Assembly (NCBI RefSeq): GCF_003056055.1
Contig: NZ_PYFP01000001.1
Span: 868,001 to 932,000, forward strand
DNA from: Glaciimonas sp. PCH181
GTDB taxonomy: Bacteria; Pseudomonadota; Gammaproteobacteria; Burkholderiales; Burkholderiaceae_D
Direction of reading: 5' to 3'
DNA length: 64,000 nucleotides
The translations under genes were made by a program, and so were the position numbers. Below the pieces are notes generated by a model. The model was not told where the DNA came from. It saw nothing but the letters and a program-made list of their open reading frames with translations, and ran no database searches. Below, one piece after another: positions 39,095 to 48,261 of the stretch. Each line of letters starts with the position of its first letter. The stretch's first letter is position 1.

Positions 39095-39403
39095 TCTGTT
39101 TACTTTCGATAAAAGTGGTAAGACGATCGTTTGTTTATAGCTGTCTCTAAGACTTATCTTGCGTTGCTAGTGCAGCTATTTAAGCCCTTAAATTTAGGTG
39201 ATTCATTATTTTATAGCGATCAAGTTGTATATTCAGCTTAAGTAGAATGGCTATACAACATGTGTCAAATAAAATTTATGTCAGATGTCGTTTTAGTTGA
39301 AAAATAGCAAGTTGACCGTACATACGCTATGTAGAAATGCATATAAAGATGCATAAGCGATACCGAGCAATCGTTACCACCCCATCGCCGGGCCGAAAAG
39401 TGT
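39095..39403. other. Former hut promoter region and fpr upstream region
   Basis: 309 bp between the hutU pseudogene and the divergent reductase gene. It contains one inverted repeat, listed separately, and must hold the reductase promoter. No RNA gene or small coding frame was recognised. Confidence 0.45.
39224..39259. promoter_or_regulatory. Inverted repeat GTTGTATA/TATACAAC, possible HutC-type half sites
   Basis: GTTGTATA (39224-39231) and TATACAAC (39252-39259) are perfect 8-bp inverted arms 20 bp apart. HutC-type GntR repressors recognise palindromes built on TTGTATA and TATACAA, so these might be a decayed or spaced hut operator upstream of the hutU remnant. The wide spacing weakens this. 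Confidence 0.3.
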
Positions 39404-40240
39404 ATGGTTATAGGCTCAATGTCCACATTCACTGCCTTACCTCATATGCCCACCGCCGACAAAAATATGGAAAAAAATACCAGCGAAATAGTGACCAGCG
39501 TGCATTACTGGACTGACAAATTGCTGTCCTTTCGATGTACGCGTCCTCCTGGCTATGTATTTACGCCGGGGCAATTTGCGCGACTTGGACTGGTTGCCGA
39601 GAGCGGAGAAACATTTTCACGCGCCTATTCAGTCACCTCGGCGGTCGAGGAAGATGCGCTAGAGTTTTATCTTGTACTTGTGCCAAATGGACAATTTTCC
39701 GAACTACTGGCGAAGCTTCAGCCGGGGGATTCCGTACTGGTTGATAAAACCAGCTATGGCTTCATGACAGCGGATCGCTTTGTCGACGGTGAAGACCTTT
39801 GGATGCTGGCGACCGGCACCGGTTTGGGTCCTTTCATCTCCATTTTGCAAGATCCATCGGTGTGGAAAAAATTTCGTAATTTAGTGCTCGTTCATTGCGT
39901 ACGCACCAGCGAAGAATTAGCTTATCAACCGTTATTAAGCAGTTTGTCGCAACGCTCGCAACTCACTAACGGCGGTGCGCGCCTGACATTAGTGCAAGCC
40001 ACGACCAGAGATACTGTTTCCAATGGCGCACAGCATTTGCACGGACGTATTACGACGTTGCTCGAAAACGGAACGTTGGAAAGCGCTGTCGGCCATCCCA
40101 TTACGGTCGACGCATCACGTTTAATGATGTGCGGCAATCCGGAAATGATTACAGCGACGAGAGAAATATTGGCACAACGAGGAATGCGCCCTTGCCGCAG
40201 GGCTGCCCCCGGGCAATTCGTCACAGAAGATTATTGGTGA
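39404..40240 (+). CDS. fpr: Ferredoxin-NADP(+) reductase
   Basis: A flavoprotein that moves electrons between NADPH and ferredoxin or flavodoxin. The FAD-binding motif RAYSVTSA lies after GQFARLGL, the NADP-binding GTGLGPFIS is in the second half, and the C-terminus VTEDYW ends in the aromatic residue typical of bacterial Fpr. The frame gives 278 residues from 39404; ATGs at 39419, 39446 and 39467 also fit, and the family N-terminus (VTSVHYWTDKLLSFR) suggests the true start may be one of the later ones. A weak hairpin with a T-rich tail follows at about 40285-40310. Confidence 0.9.
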   Translation: MVIGSMSTFTALPHMPTADKNMEKNTSEIVTSVHYWTDKLLSFRCTRPPGYVFTPGQFARLGLVAESGETFSRAYSVTSAVEEDALEFYLVLVPNGQFSELLAKLQPGDSVLVDKTSYGFMTADRFVDGEDLWMLATGTGLGPFISILQDPSVWKKFRNLVLVHCVRTSEELAYQPLLSSLSQRSQLTNGGARLTLVQATTRDTVSNGAQHLHGRITTLLENGTLESAVGHPITVDASRLMMCGNPEMITATREILAQRGMRPCRRAAPGQFVTEDYW

Positions 40241-40284
40241 GTTAAGTTTGGTAATGGACAAATGGCGATAGGCCAAGAATTGAT

Positions 40285-40311
40285 GCCATCCTTTAGATGG
40301 CTATTTATTAT
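40285..40311 (+). terminator. Weak terminator-like hairpin after fpr
   Basis: GCCATC (40285-40290) pairs with GATGGC (40296-40301), followed by TATTTATTATT. The stem is short and the T-run interrupted. Confidence 0.4.
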
Positions 40312-40439
40312 TAAATAATATTGCCTGCGCCCTTTTACAAAACACAGAAATCCACCTACAACGACGTTGGCGACAACGACATTTTCTATCTCTGTCAAAA
40401 TGTCGCCTAAAACCACATTCCGACAACCAAGGAAATTGC

Positions 40440-41939
40440 ATGCATGCCCCAGCAGTAAAAAATATCGCAGCAGTTATGCCTCTTTCGATAGGCAACGCGT
40501 TCGCAGCTTTACCGCCTGAGTTCTATACGCGTCTAATGCCAACGCCGCTCCCGGCTCCCTATTTAGTAGATGCCAGCGCTTCGGCGGCCGCATTGATCGG
40601 CCTCGACCCTGCCATATTTTCATCAGAACAGTTTGTCGAAACATTTTCGGGCAACCAACTATTAGAAGCTTCGCGACCAGTTGCAGCAGTCTACTCAGGC
40701 CATCAATTCGGCCAATGGGCAGGCCAATTAGGTGATGGTCGAGCAATATTATTAGGCGACGTCCCTGCATCAGATCCCGTGGCGGGTCGTATCGAACTTC
40801 AACTTAAAGGTGCTGGCGCAACGCCCTACTCGCGCATGGGTGATGGTCGTGCAGTATTGCGTTCTTCTATCCGCGAATTTTTATGTTCGGAAGCGATGGC
40901 CGCGCTGGGCATACCTACATCGCGCGCACTCAGCGTGATCGGCTCAAATCAATTGGTCATGCGCGAAACGCCCGAAACCACAGCGGTGGTGACGCGATTA
41001 GCGCCAAGCTTCGTGCGCTTCGGTTCGTTTGAGCATTGGTTTTATAACAAAAATCACACATCGCTAAAAGTTCTGGCAGATTACGTTATCGATACGTTTT
41101 ATCCAGAATTAGCCGGGGCCGAAAATCGTTACCATGCTTTTTTGGCCGAAGTAACAAAGCGTACCGCGCATTTAATGGCGCAATGGCAAGCGGTCGGCTT
41201 CATGCATGGCGTGATGAACACCGACAATATGTCAATTTTGGGACTAACTATCGACTATGGCCCTTTTGGTTTCATGGAAGCTTACGACCCGAGCTATATA
41301 TGCAATCACACCGACAGCCAAGGTCGATATGCTTATAATATGCAACCGCAAATCGGCCATTGGAATTGTTATGCGCTTGGTCAGACATTGCTGCCATTGA
41401 TTGGCAGTGTTGAAGCGACCGAAGACGCATTAAAAAATTATCAGGCGCAATACGCTGAAAAACTCGACGCCTTACTACATGCAAAACTGGGCTTACAGAC
41501 TTATCAGGAAAATGACGATAAATTATTCGATGCCATGTTTGCACTTATGCAAGGAAGTCACGCAGATTTCACCTTATTCTTTCGGCGCTTAGGTGATTTG
41601 CAAAGCGTGCATCCTGAAACCGATGCGCCTTTGCGTGACCTGTTTATAGATAGAATGGGTTTTGACAGCTGGGCACAACAATATCGCTTACGTTTAACCG
41701 CAGAAAACAGCATAGACGCAACCCGCCGCCTTGCAATGCATTCAATTAACCCCAAATACGTGCTGCGAAACTATTTGGCACAAATTGCCATCGAAAAAGC
41801 ACAGAAAAAAGACTACTCTGAAGTCAGCAAATTAAGGCAGATTTTAGAGAGACCATTTGACGAGCAACCTGAGCACGCACGCTATGCCGAATTGCCGCCG
41901 GATTGGGCTAGTAAGTTAGAAGTTAGCTGCTCGTCCTAA
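40440..41939 (+). CDS. selO: Protein adenylyltransferase SelO
   Basis: SelO (YdiU) is a pseudokinase-fold enzyme that transfers AMP to Ser, Thr or Tyr of target proteins and takes part in redox stress responses. The 499-residue protein shows [19 protein letters not shown], the [20 protein letters not shown] loop and the metal-binding [13 protein letters not shown] with a following DYGPFGF. AAGGAAA precedes the ATG by about 6 bp. The C-terminus is Ser/Cys-rich and lacks an extra selenocysteine-type motif. msrB follows by 56 bp, a pairing that supports a redox role. Confidence 0.95.
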   Translation: MHAPAVKNIAAVMPLSIGNAFAALPPEFYTRLMPTPLPAPYLVDASASAAALIGLDPAIFSSEQFVETFSGNQLLEASRPVAAVYSGHQFGQWAGQLGDGRAILLGDVPASDPVAGRIELQLKGAGATPYSRMGDGRAVLRSSIREFLCSEAMAALGIPTSRALSVIGSNQLVMRETPETTAVVTRLAPSFVRFGSFEHWFYNKNHTSLKVLADYVIDTFYPELAGAENRYHAFLAEVTKRTAHLMAQWQAVGFMHGVMNTDNMSILGLTIDYGPFGFMEAYDPSYICNHTDSQGRYAYNMQPQIGHWNCYALGQTLLPLIGSVEATEDALKNYQAQYAEKLDALLHAKLGLQTYQENDDKLFDAMFALMQGSHADFTLFFRRLGDLQSVHPETDAPLRDLFIDRMGFDSWAQQYRLRLTAENSIDATRRLAMHSINPKYVLRNYLAQIAIEKAQKKDYSEVSKLRQILERPFDEQPEHARYAELPPDWASKLEVSCSS

Positions 41940-41995
41940 AACCATAAACTGTCGTCGAGACACCATATAAAACTGCTAAAAAACGGGAAACCATA

Positions 41996-42394
41996 ATGTC
42001 TACAGTGAAAGTTACCAAGACCGAAGCGGAATGGCGTGCAGCACTTGCACCAATGGAATACGAAGTCACGCGTAAAGCAGCGACCGAACGCCCATTTACC
42101 GGCGAATTTTGGGATCATCATGAACACGGTATATATACATGCGTCTGCTGTAATACACCGCTGTTTGAATCTGATGCAAAATTTGATTCTGGTTGCGGTT
42201 GGCCCAGCTACTTCAAAGCCATTAACCCCGACAATGTCAGCGAACGCATCGATCGTACGCACGGGATGAACCGGACTGAAATCTTATGCAATGTATGCGA
42301 CGCTCATTTAGGCCATGTTTTTCCTGATGGACCGCCACCGACCGGCTTACGTTATTGCATTAACTCTGCTTCATTGAGGTTTGATCCGACATAA
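41996..42394 (+). CDS. msrB: Peptide-methionine (R)-S-oxide reductase
   Basis: MsrB repairs methionine-R-sulfoxide in proteins. The 132-residue protein has zinc cysteines Cys49, Cys52, Cys98 and Cys101, the catalytic Cys121 in [13 protein letters not shown], and a likely resolving Cys67 (GCGW). It is a stand-alone MsrB, not fused to MsrA. It follows selO and precedes yciB by 91 bp on the same strand. Confidence 0.97.
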   Translation: MSTVKVTKTEAEWRAALAPMEYEVTRKAATERPFTGEFWDHHEHGIYTCVCCNTPLFESDAKFDSGCGWPSYFKAINPDNVSERIDRTHGMNRTEILCNVCDAHLGHVFPDGPPPTGLRYCINSASLRFDPT

Positions 42395-42485
42395 TCAGCG
42401 CGTTAATATTATTTAACGTCAGTTATTTTCGGTGACCAATATTATTCTTCGCCAAAATTTTCTCATTAGAACGAAAGTACCACCC

Positions 42486-43106
42486 ATGAAGTTTCTGTTT
42501 GACCTTTTCCCGGTAATACTCTTTTTCGGCATTTTTAAGTGGGGCGAAGGCCACACCGACGCGGCGCAAGCGTTGGTATCACAATATTTGTCGGGCTTCG
42601 TCTCCGGTGGCATTGTTACTGCGACGCAGGCACCTATTATATTGGCCACTGCGGTAGCGATTTTGGCTACTCTGCTGCAAATAGGGTATTTACTTACACG
42701 CCGTAAAAAAGTTGATCCAATGCTATGGGTTTCTCTGGTAATTATTACGGTATTTGGCGGCGCGACGATTTACTTTCACAACGACACCTTTATCAAATGG
42801 AAACCAACGGTATTGTATTGGTGCTTTGCCAGCGCATTACTTATTAGCCAGTTAGTTATGGGTAAAAATTTGATCCGTACAATGATGGAAAAACAGATGG
42901 CATTACCTGAGCCAATCTGGGCCAAAGTAGGCTTGGCGTGGAGCGCTTTCTTTGTATTTATGGGCGTACTAAACTTGTACGTGGCCTTTAACTTTCCTAC
43001 CAACACGTGGGTAAACTTTAAGCTATTTGGCGGTATGGGTTTGATGTTTGCCTTTGTTATCGGGCAAAGCTTGTATTTATCCAAATACATTAAGGAGCCA
43101 AAATAA
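42486..43106 (+). CDS. yciB: Inner-membrane septation protein YciB/IspZ
   Basis: A 206-residue membrane protein with about five helices, starting at the ATG at 42486 ([20 protein letters not shown]), the usual family N-terminus. YciB (also called ispZ or septation protein A) links cell elongation and division complexes in E. coli and intracellular spread in Shigella. Its stop codon overlaps the bolA start by one base (TAATG), so the two are translationally coupled. Confidence 0.95.
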   Translation: MKFLFDLFPVILFFGIFKWGEGHTDAAQALVSQYLSGFVSGGIVTATQAPIILATAVAILATLLQIGYLLTRRKKVDPMLWVSLVIITVFGGATIYFHNDTFIKWKPTVLYWCFASALLISQLVMGKNLIRTMMEKQMALPEPIWAKVGLAWSAFFVFMGVLNLYVAFNFPTNTWVNFKLFGGMGLMFAFVIGQSLYLSKYIKEPK

Positions 43107-43381
43107 TGACCCAGATGGATGAGATTCGCACAAAATTGGTTGCAACTTTTGCGCCGACCGAATGTCTACTCGAAGATGAGTCGGCAATGCATGCGGGACA
43201 TGCCGGCGCTGCCTCCGGCGGCAGTCACTACCGGCTAAAGCTAGTTTCCACAGTTTTTGAAGGGAAAAATCGCTTGAATCGGCATCGTCTGGTGTATGAT
43301 TGTTTAGATGACATGATGAAACATAAAATTCATGCTTTAGCGATCATTGCCTTGGCACCGTCGGAACTAAGCAACTCCTAA
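43106..43381 (+). CDS. BolA family protein
   Basis: A 91-residue BolA/IbaG-type protein. It has the family core EDESAMHAGHAG, GGSHYRLKLVSTVFEGKNRL, NRHRLVYDCL and a C-terminal KIHALAI. The invariant histidine near 73 (KIHALAI) and the His-containing loop can hold a 2Fe-2S cluster with a monothiol glutaredoxin. AGGAG lies 8 bp before the start, inside yciB. In betaproteobacteria this yciB-bolA-parvulin order is common. Confidence 0.93.
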   Translation: MTQMDEIRTKLVATFAPTECLLEDESAMHAGHAGAASGGSHYRLKLVSTVFEGKNRLNRHRLVYDCLDDMMKHKIHALAIIALAPSELSNS

Positions 43382-43504
43382 AAAACGTATTGGTTATCTC
43401 TTGCGTCGGTAAAATTTAGTTACACATTAATTAGACACTTCATTCTTTCTAGCTATATTCTGCTTTATTCTTCTACACCTCCCCAATCTATTTAGGATTT
43501 GAAT

Positions 43505-44284
43505 ATGACTTTTAAACCTGCTCGCTTGCTGGTCGTACTTTTTGCAGCTGTTGCTTTACCTGCTTTAGCCCAAAATATTGCCGTTGTAAATGGCAAGGCA
43601 ATCCCTTCTTCGCGTGCCGACCTGATGGTTACTCAAATGGCAGCTCAAGGCGGCCAGCCTGATTCACCGCAACTGCGCGCAATGGTTAAAGATGAGCTGA
43701 TCAACCGCGAAATCTTGGTCCAGCAAGCTGAAAAACAAGGCCTAGGTAACAGCGCAGACGTAAAAGCCCAAGCTGATATCGCCCGTCAGTCGATCCTGAT
43801 TCGCGCATTGGTGACAGACTACATCAAGAAAAACCCAATCAGCGATGCCGATATCAAGGCTGAATACGACAAATTCAAAGCAACTGCTGGCGACAAGGAA
43901 TACCATGCTCGCCATATCCTGGTAGAAAACGAAGCCGATGCAAAAGCTATCATTGCCAAGTTAAAAGGCGGCGCTAAATTTGAAGATCTGGCAAAGCAAT
44001 CAAAAGATCCAGGCTCAGCTGCTAACGGTGGCGATCTGGGTTGGGCAACTCCCGTTTCTTTCGTTAAAGAGTTCTCCGACGCTCTGGTCGCATTGAAACC
44101 AGGTCAAATCACTGAAACGCCAGTGAAAACCCAATTTGGTTACCACGTGATTCGTCTGGAAGAATCCCGTCCAGCTAAGATCCCTACATTAGCTGAAGTG
44201 AAGCCACAAATCACTGAGGCGCTGCAACAGAAGAAACTGCAAGCATACCAACAGGAATTGCGTGCAAAAGCTAAGGTTCAATAA
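43505..44284 (+). CDS. Periplasmic parvulin-type peptidyl-prolyl isomerase
   Basis: A 259-residue foldase starting at the ATG at 43505 (AGGA seven bases upstream). It has a signal peptide ending in ALA about residue 22, a helical N-terminal chaperone region, and a parvulin domain near 125-220 (YHARHILVENEADAKAI, SKDPGSAANGGDLGWATP, TQFGYHVIRLEE). It is related to PpiC/PrsA/SurA folders of outer-membrane and secreted proteins; several paralogues are normal in Burkholderiales. A textbook terminator follows. Confidence 0.94.
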   Translation: MTFKPARLLVVLFAAVALPALAQNIAVVNGKAIPSSRADLMVTQMAAQGGQPDSPQLRAMVKDELINREILVQQAEKQGLGNSADVKAQADIARQSILIRALVTDYIKKNPISDADIKAEYDKFKATAGDKEYHARHILVENEADAKAIIAKLKGGAKFEDLAKQSKDPGSAANGGDLGWATPVSFVKEFSDALVALKPGQITETPVKTQFGYHVIRLEESRPAKIPTLAEVKPQITEALQQKKLQAYQQELRAKAKVQ

Positions 44285-44310
44285 GTCTCACTGAGCCTTA
44301 TAGTCGCAAT

Positions 44311-44339
44311 AAAAAACGCTCTTCGGAGCGTTTTTTATT
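44311..44339 (+). terminator. Rho-independent terminator after the parvulin gene
   Basis: AAAAAACGCTC and GAGCGTTTTTT form an 11-bp perfect stem around a TTCG tetraloop at 44311-44336. It ends the selO-to-parvulin direction and can also act on the opposite strand. Confidence 0.95.
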
Positions 44340-44403
44340 GCCTGTAGCAAACACAATGAATCTCATTTTTTAGATTACTTACCATACGCGAGCTAGCACC
44401 AAT

Positions 44404-45108
44404 TTACTGCATTACCCTGGAATTTCCAGTCTTTTGATAAGTAACACGCAAGCGAACATTGTTGTACCAACTTATTTTTGCATCATTGTCCCGCGGCGGC
44501 GTTTGTGCGGAAAACATCGGCCTTGGGCCACCTAAAATAAAGCCAAAGTTATTACGTCGCTTATTTATCCAATCGCGTACTTGGTTGGATACATCAATGC
44601 TAATAACCTCACCTACGGGAAGTGGCATTTCGTTGTCGCAAAGCATGTTAGAAGCAAATATTTCGGTCGCCACGCAAAGCATATTCGCATAAGAAACAGG
44701 CGTCTGAGTTTGCATCAGCTTACCGTCGCTGCGTGTTACCGACTGCATCGTGTCTAGCAAAAGCTCTGCATGCGCAATTCGATCAAACTGCGTCAAATCG
44801 AATTTCACGCCACCTCTGAAGATGGAAATCCGGACGTCATCGCAAGCAAAAGGTGATTTACCACCCCTAAAGAAATCATCATATCCAACCATCATCTGTG
44901 GCGGAACCGAGGAAAATGTTGTCTCTGGCGTCTTGCCTTGAGATGCACAAAAACCAAACGAGCCAGCTTGAACCAAAGTGCCCGTATTGATGATGACCGG
45001 CTGCAACTCTACCGTGTTCAATCCAACAGATGCGCACCCTGATAAGACTAGAAGTAACGACGCGCAGGGAATAATAAACCTCAACCTGAGTAGATATAGT
45101 TGGTCCAT
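44404..45108 (-). CDS. Uncharacterised lipoprotein, possible DNRLRE-like beta domain
   Basis: A 234-residue protein with a lipoprotein signal peptide and lipobox LSGC (Cys25). I do not recognise it as a named protein. The second half has the look of the DNRLRE/carbohydrate-binding beta-sandwich found in surface proteins: ISIDVSNQVRDWINKRRNNF, then FGFILGG and an Asn/Arg-rich last strand (NNVRLRVTY). It also has four cysteines in the mature part that could form disulfides. It stands alone between two convergent or unrelated genes, with 267 bp upstream. Function unknown. Confidence 0.7.
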   Translation of the reverse strand: MDQLYLLRLRFIIPCASLLLVLSGCASVGLNTVELQPVIINTGTLVQAGSFGFCASQGKTPETTFSSVPPQMMVGYDDFFRGGKSPFACDDVRISIFRGGVKFDLTQFDRIAHAELLLDTMQSVTRSDGKLMQTQTPVSYANMLCVATEIFASNMLCDNEMPLPVGEVISIDVSNQVRDWINKRRNNFGFILGGPRPMFSAQTPPRDNDAKISWYNNVRLRVTYQKTGNSRVMQ

Positions 45109-45376
45109 TTTCAGCGCTCCCTGTGTGCAATTTGTTGACCATGGTCTTGGTCAAACCAAGACTTCCTTTTATATCGGTCGCGCAAATCAAATCATGCCTT
45201 CTTTCGCAACTATTTCTACATGGCTATACGTGCCACTTTGATCGCAACCACTCCCTTTACAGTAGTAAAAAATCAACAAAAATACCACTAAAAATTATTA
45301 GTAATTTATCGACAGTCAAACTTTCACACGGAGAGTAGATACTTTTAACGTTAATGGTTGCACTCTCAGCGCTGCA

Positions 45377-46588
45377 TCATTCATCCTGATCAAACGCCAC
45401 TCTTTCAGCGGACGTCAATACGGGCAACGGTCGCGCATGCGGCGTAGTCGTCGTATCCCAAGGATTCGCGCCTTGAGCGCGCTCAAAGCCAAATTTTTCA
45501 ATACGCGTCATCCATTCCTCGTTAAACAATGCTGCCGCTCCCGGCGCGTTTGCCAATTCGGATGGGATCGCGGTATAACGCATTTCCAGGCGCAATTCCG
45601 GAACCTCTGCATTAACTGCACGGATCAGATCGTTCAGCCCGGCTAGATAAAGCAGCTGATGATTCCAGAACATTAATGAATTACTACGCTGCAAAATCGC
45701 ACGACGACTAAACGGATTAATCGATATTGGTTTGGGATATGTCCACATATTAACCACTACCCAAATACGTACTGTTGTCGGCTGAGTGACGCCTGACGCA
45801 GCGAGTCGAGCACCCAATTTTCTGTAGCCTTCAAAATCCAGAGCACCGAGCAGGTTGGATATCACCCCGCCGTCCGCATGCACATGACCGTCGATTATCA
45901 ATGGTGGAAAAACACCCGGAATTGCGGTCGTTGCCAGCAATATTTGTTGCACCCGATTTAAACCATCGTCAGCCTGCAATTCATGCCCGATATCCCAAAG
46001 GCGTCCAATGCCCAAATTAAAATCAGTCGTGCCTATCACAAGTTGTTTACCCTCTGAAAAGCTAGCTTGCAACTGCGCGGTCATACGGGTATCCATCTCG
46101 CGTTCAATCATCAATTTATAACGCGCCGTTTTGACCAATCCTCCCGTTCGTCGCAACCAGAATAACCAATCAAAGGTTGGTGCAAAATCGGTGGTCGCGC
46201 TGCGATAAAGCGCCGAAGCCTGATCGAGTGCGGCAGCAGTGCCAAGTAAAGCAAACGGTGCTTGCAAGCCGCCCGTGCTGATTCCAGTCACCAGATCAAA
46301 GTTCGGCATGATGGCATCGGCGCGACTTTGCCAACCGCGCAAAAATCCTATGCCATAAGCACCATGCTGACCGCCGCCAGATAGCATCAATATATCCAAC
46401 GTGTTATCAACGCGAATTGTGCTGCGAAGGACCAATCCATTCACTACCGCGTTAATCCTCGCTTCGTATTCCTGCCGATCTGCCTGATCCTCGGCTTCTC
46501 GCTGTGAAGCCGAGGCGATGGTTTGCTGCGCCGTAAAGCCCGACGATAATCCGATAGCTGACAATAAAGAATTGATGAAACGCATCAT
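45377..46588 (-). CDS. Patatin-like phospholipase
   Basis: A 403-residue patatin-family hydrolase from the ATG at 46588, which has AGGA seven bases upstream; the frame runs open 42 codons further but without a start signal. The oxyanion loop LSGGGQHGAYGIGFLRG, nucleophile elbow GISTGG and the catalytic aspartate in HADGGVIS are all present. The N-terminus (MMRFINSLLSAIGLSSGFTA) may be a signal or membrane-binding helix. It differs from the other patatin in this window in length and the size of its lid region. It is divergent from the H-NS-like gene. Confidence 0.9.
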   Translation of the reverse strand: MMRFINSLLSAIGLSSGFTAQQTIASASQREAEDQADRQEYEARINAVVNGLVLRSTIRVDNTLDILMLSGGGQHGAYGIGFLRGWQSRADAIMPNFDLVTGISTGGLQAPFALLGTAAALDQASALYRSATTDFAPTFDWLFWLRRTGGLVKTARYKLMIEREMDTRMTAQLQASFSEGKQLVIGTTDFNLGIGRLWDIGHELQADDGLNRVQQILLATTAIPGVFPPLIIDGHVHADGGVISNLLGALDFEGYRKLGARLAASGVTQPTTVRIWVVVNMWTYPKPISINPFSRRAILQRSNSLMFWNHQLLYLAGLNDLIRAVNAEVPELRLEMRYTAIPSELANAPGAAALFNEEWMTRIEKFGFERAQGANPWDTTTTPHARPLPVLTSAERVAFDQDE

Positions 46589-46878
46589 ATGAAATCCTTG
46601 AATAAGACCGATGACTATACGCTGTGAACAGACATTGTTAAGCTCCCCTGTACGCAAAAAAAGAAAACAAGGGGCATTGCGCGATGACTGGCTGTATTTG
46701 GCCGTCTCAGGCAACGCTAAAATATGCTTGCAGCAGCAAATTTGCTTTCAAAGCTATTGCAAGGAAATTCAACTCGGCACCATATAGAAATTTTTATGCG
46801 GTTTTTATCCGGCTACTCTCGTTCATCCACAGGGTTAATGTATACTTTACCGTTCTCCAGCCGAAGGAAGCCTCAGAA

Positions 46879-47124
46879 ATGTCTACATACAGAGAACTAC
46901 AAGATCAAATCGAACAGTTGCGTAAGCAAGCAGAAGAAGTCCGTCTGGTTGAGCTCGCCGACGTCATCCTGGAAATCAAAACCAAGATGCAAGAATATGG
47001 CATCACTGGCGCCGATTTAGGCCTGATGGGCAAGAAACGCGTAATGAAGCCATCCTCTACACCAGTCGAAGCGCAAGAACCGCAAGAAGCACAGCAATCG
47101 ACACCGGAAAATACTGAGATGTAA
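46879..47124 (+). CDS. Short H-NS-family protein without the C-terminal DNA-binding motif
   Basis: An 81-residue protein. Residues 1-50 (STYRELQDQIEQLRKQAEEV, then LVELADVILEIKTKMQEYG and ITGADLGL) match the coiled-coil oligomerisation domain of betaproteobacterial H-NS proteins (BpH3/Bv3F type). The C-terminal half of those proteins carries a YRDP...GRGRxPxW DNA-binding motif; here the tail after GKKRVMKPS is only Pro/Glu/Gln-rich (PVEAQEPQEAQQSTPENTEM). GGAAG precedes the ATG and a clear terminator follows, so the gene is complete as it stands. It may act as an H-NS partner or antagonist rather than as a DNA binder. Confidence 0.85.
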   Translation: MSTYRELQDQIEQLRKQAEEVRLVELADVILEIKTKMQEYGITGADLGLMGKKRVMKPSSTPVEAQEPQEAQQSTPENTEM

Positions 47125-47234
47125 TCTCGGTATCGAGGTCAACTTCAGCATGTGCGATTTTGGCAAAATTCAAGCGACAGTAGCAAAGCACAACGCGCTA
47201 ATTTGACCGCATGCAGAAGACCAGAAGAATTACC

Positions 47235-47266
47235 AAAGCCACGTCATTGCACGTGGCTTTTTTATT
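47235..47266 (+). terminator. Rho-independent terminator after the H-NS-like gene
   Basis: AAAGCCACGT (47235-47244) and ACGTGGCTTT (47251-47260) form a perfect 10-bp stem followed by TTTATT. The rest of the 311-bp gap before the HAD gene shows nothing else I can name. Confidence 0.9.
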
Positions 47267-47435
47267 GTTAGTCCAAAAAAAACGGCCAGACCAAAGCCTG
47301 ATTGCCCGTCGATAGTAGTGCGCTCCCAATAATCTCAACGTCACGCTGCCGTCACATTAATTAGTTAGGGTGCTGACAGAGTCGCCGCGTGAGAACAGCA
47401 CGCAATCATTACCACCATTAATTCACGGATAGCGT

Positions 47436-48119
47436 ATGTACGACAATAACAAACGACTCATTATTCTGGATGCAGACGGCACGACGATAGACGCGTTTAG
47501 CGCCATCGACAAAACATTTGCACGCCACAATATGGCAATCGGCGATGAAGAAAGTTTTCAAAAGCGACGCCATATTTTTAAATATTTGGGGGGGCTGAAG
47601 GATTTTCCAGCGAATATCAAAAAACAGATTGGTAAGCAGAGCAGGAAACAGATAGTGACCACGCTAACCGAAGTTTATCGCGAAGAGGCACAGCTATATC
47701 CCAAAATCACAGAATTGATTCAGTCTCTGATAGCAGCCCCGGATATTGTGGTCGGTCTGGTGACGCGCAATATCACCAATGAACCGGAAGAAACACTTCG
47801 GCAATTATTTCGCCGCCATGGCATCGATCTCGACGCGCTCGATTTTTTCATCCATATTCCTGTGCGCCAGGAAAAGGCCGTGCAATTCCGTGCCGCCAGA
47901 GAGCGATTTAATATTAATCCGGCGCGCAGCTATATTTGTGGCGATGAAGAAAAAGATTTTCTGGCGGGAATAAGTGCGGGCATGCACCCGTTCATGGTTT
48001 CATATGGATTTGAAAGCCATAAACGTCTCACCAAAAAATTTAACGTGCCTGAGGAACTTATTTCGCGCACATCCGCAGAACTCTCGCATAGAGTTCTGCA
48101 TGGATTAGGGATTAACTAA
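47436..48119 (+). CDS. HAD-family hydrolase
   Basis: A 227-residue haloacid dehalogenase-type phosphatase. Motif I is Asp12 and Asp14 in LDADGTT, motif II is the threonine in LVTRN, motif III the lysine in QEKAVQF, and motif IV the acidic CGDEEKD. An all-helical cap follows motif I, as in phosphoglycolate phosphatase-like members. The substrate is not evident. It stands alone and is convergent with the sia operon. Confidence 0.88.
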   Translation: MYDNNKRLIILDADGTTIDAFSAIDKTFARHNMAIGDEESFQKRRHIFKYLGGLKDFPANIKKQIGKQSRKQIVTTLTEVYREEAQLYPKITELIQSLIAAPDIVVGLVTRNITNEPEETLRQLFRRHGIDLDALDFFIHIPVRQEKAVQFRAARERFNINPARSYICGDEEKDFLAGISAGMHPFMVSYGFESHKRLTKKFNVPEELISRTSAELSHRVLHGLGIN

Positions 48120-48261
48120 ATGCTGACGAAGATTGATGACGCGGTAATTTGGCGGCAGCACACGTAAAACATGCGAGCTGCACGCTTTTAGCGTTGCGCA
48201 AATTTGAAAGAATGAATGTTCTTAAAAGGGTGATTGCGCCGAATCGAGGGCCAACGCTTCG

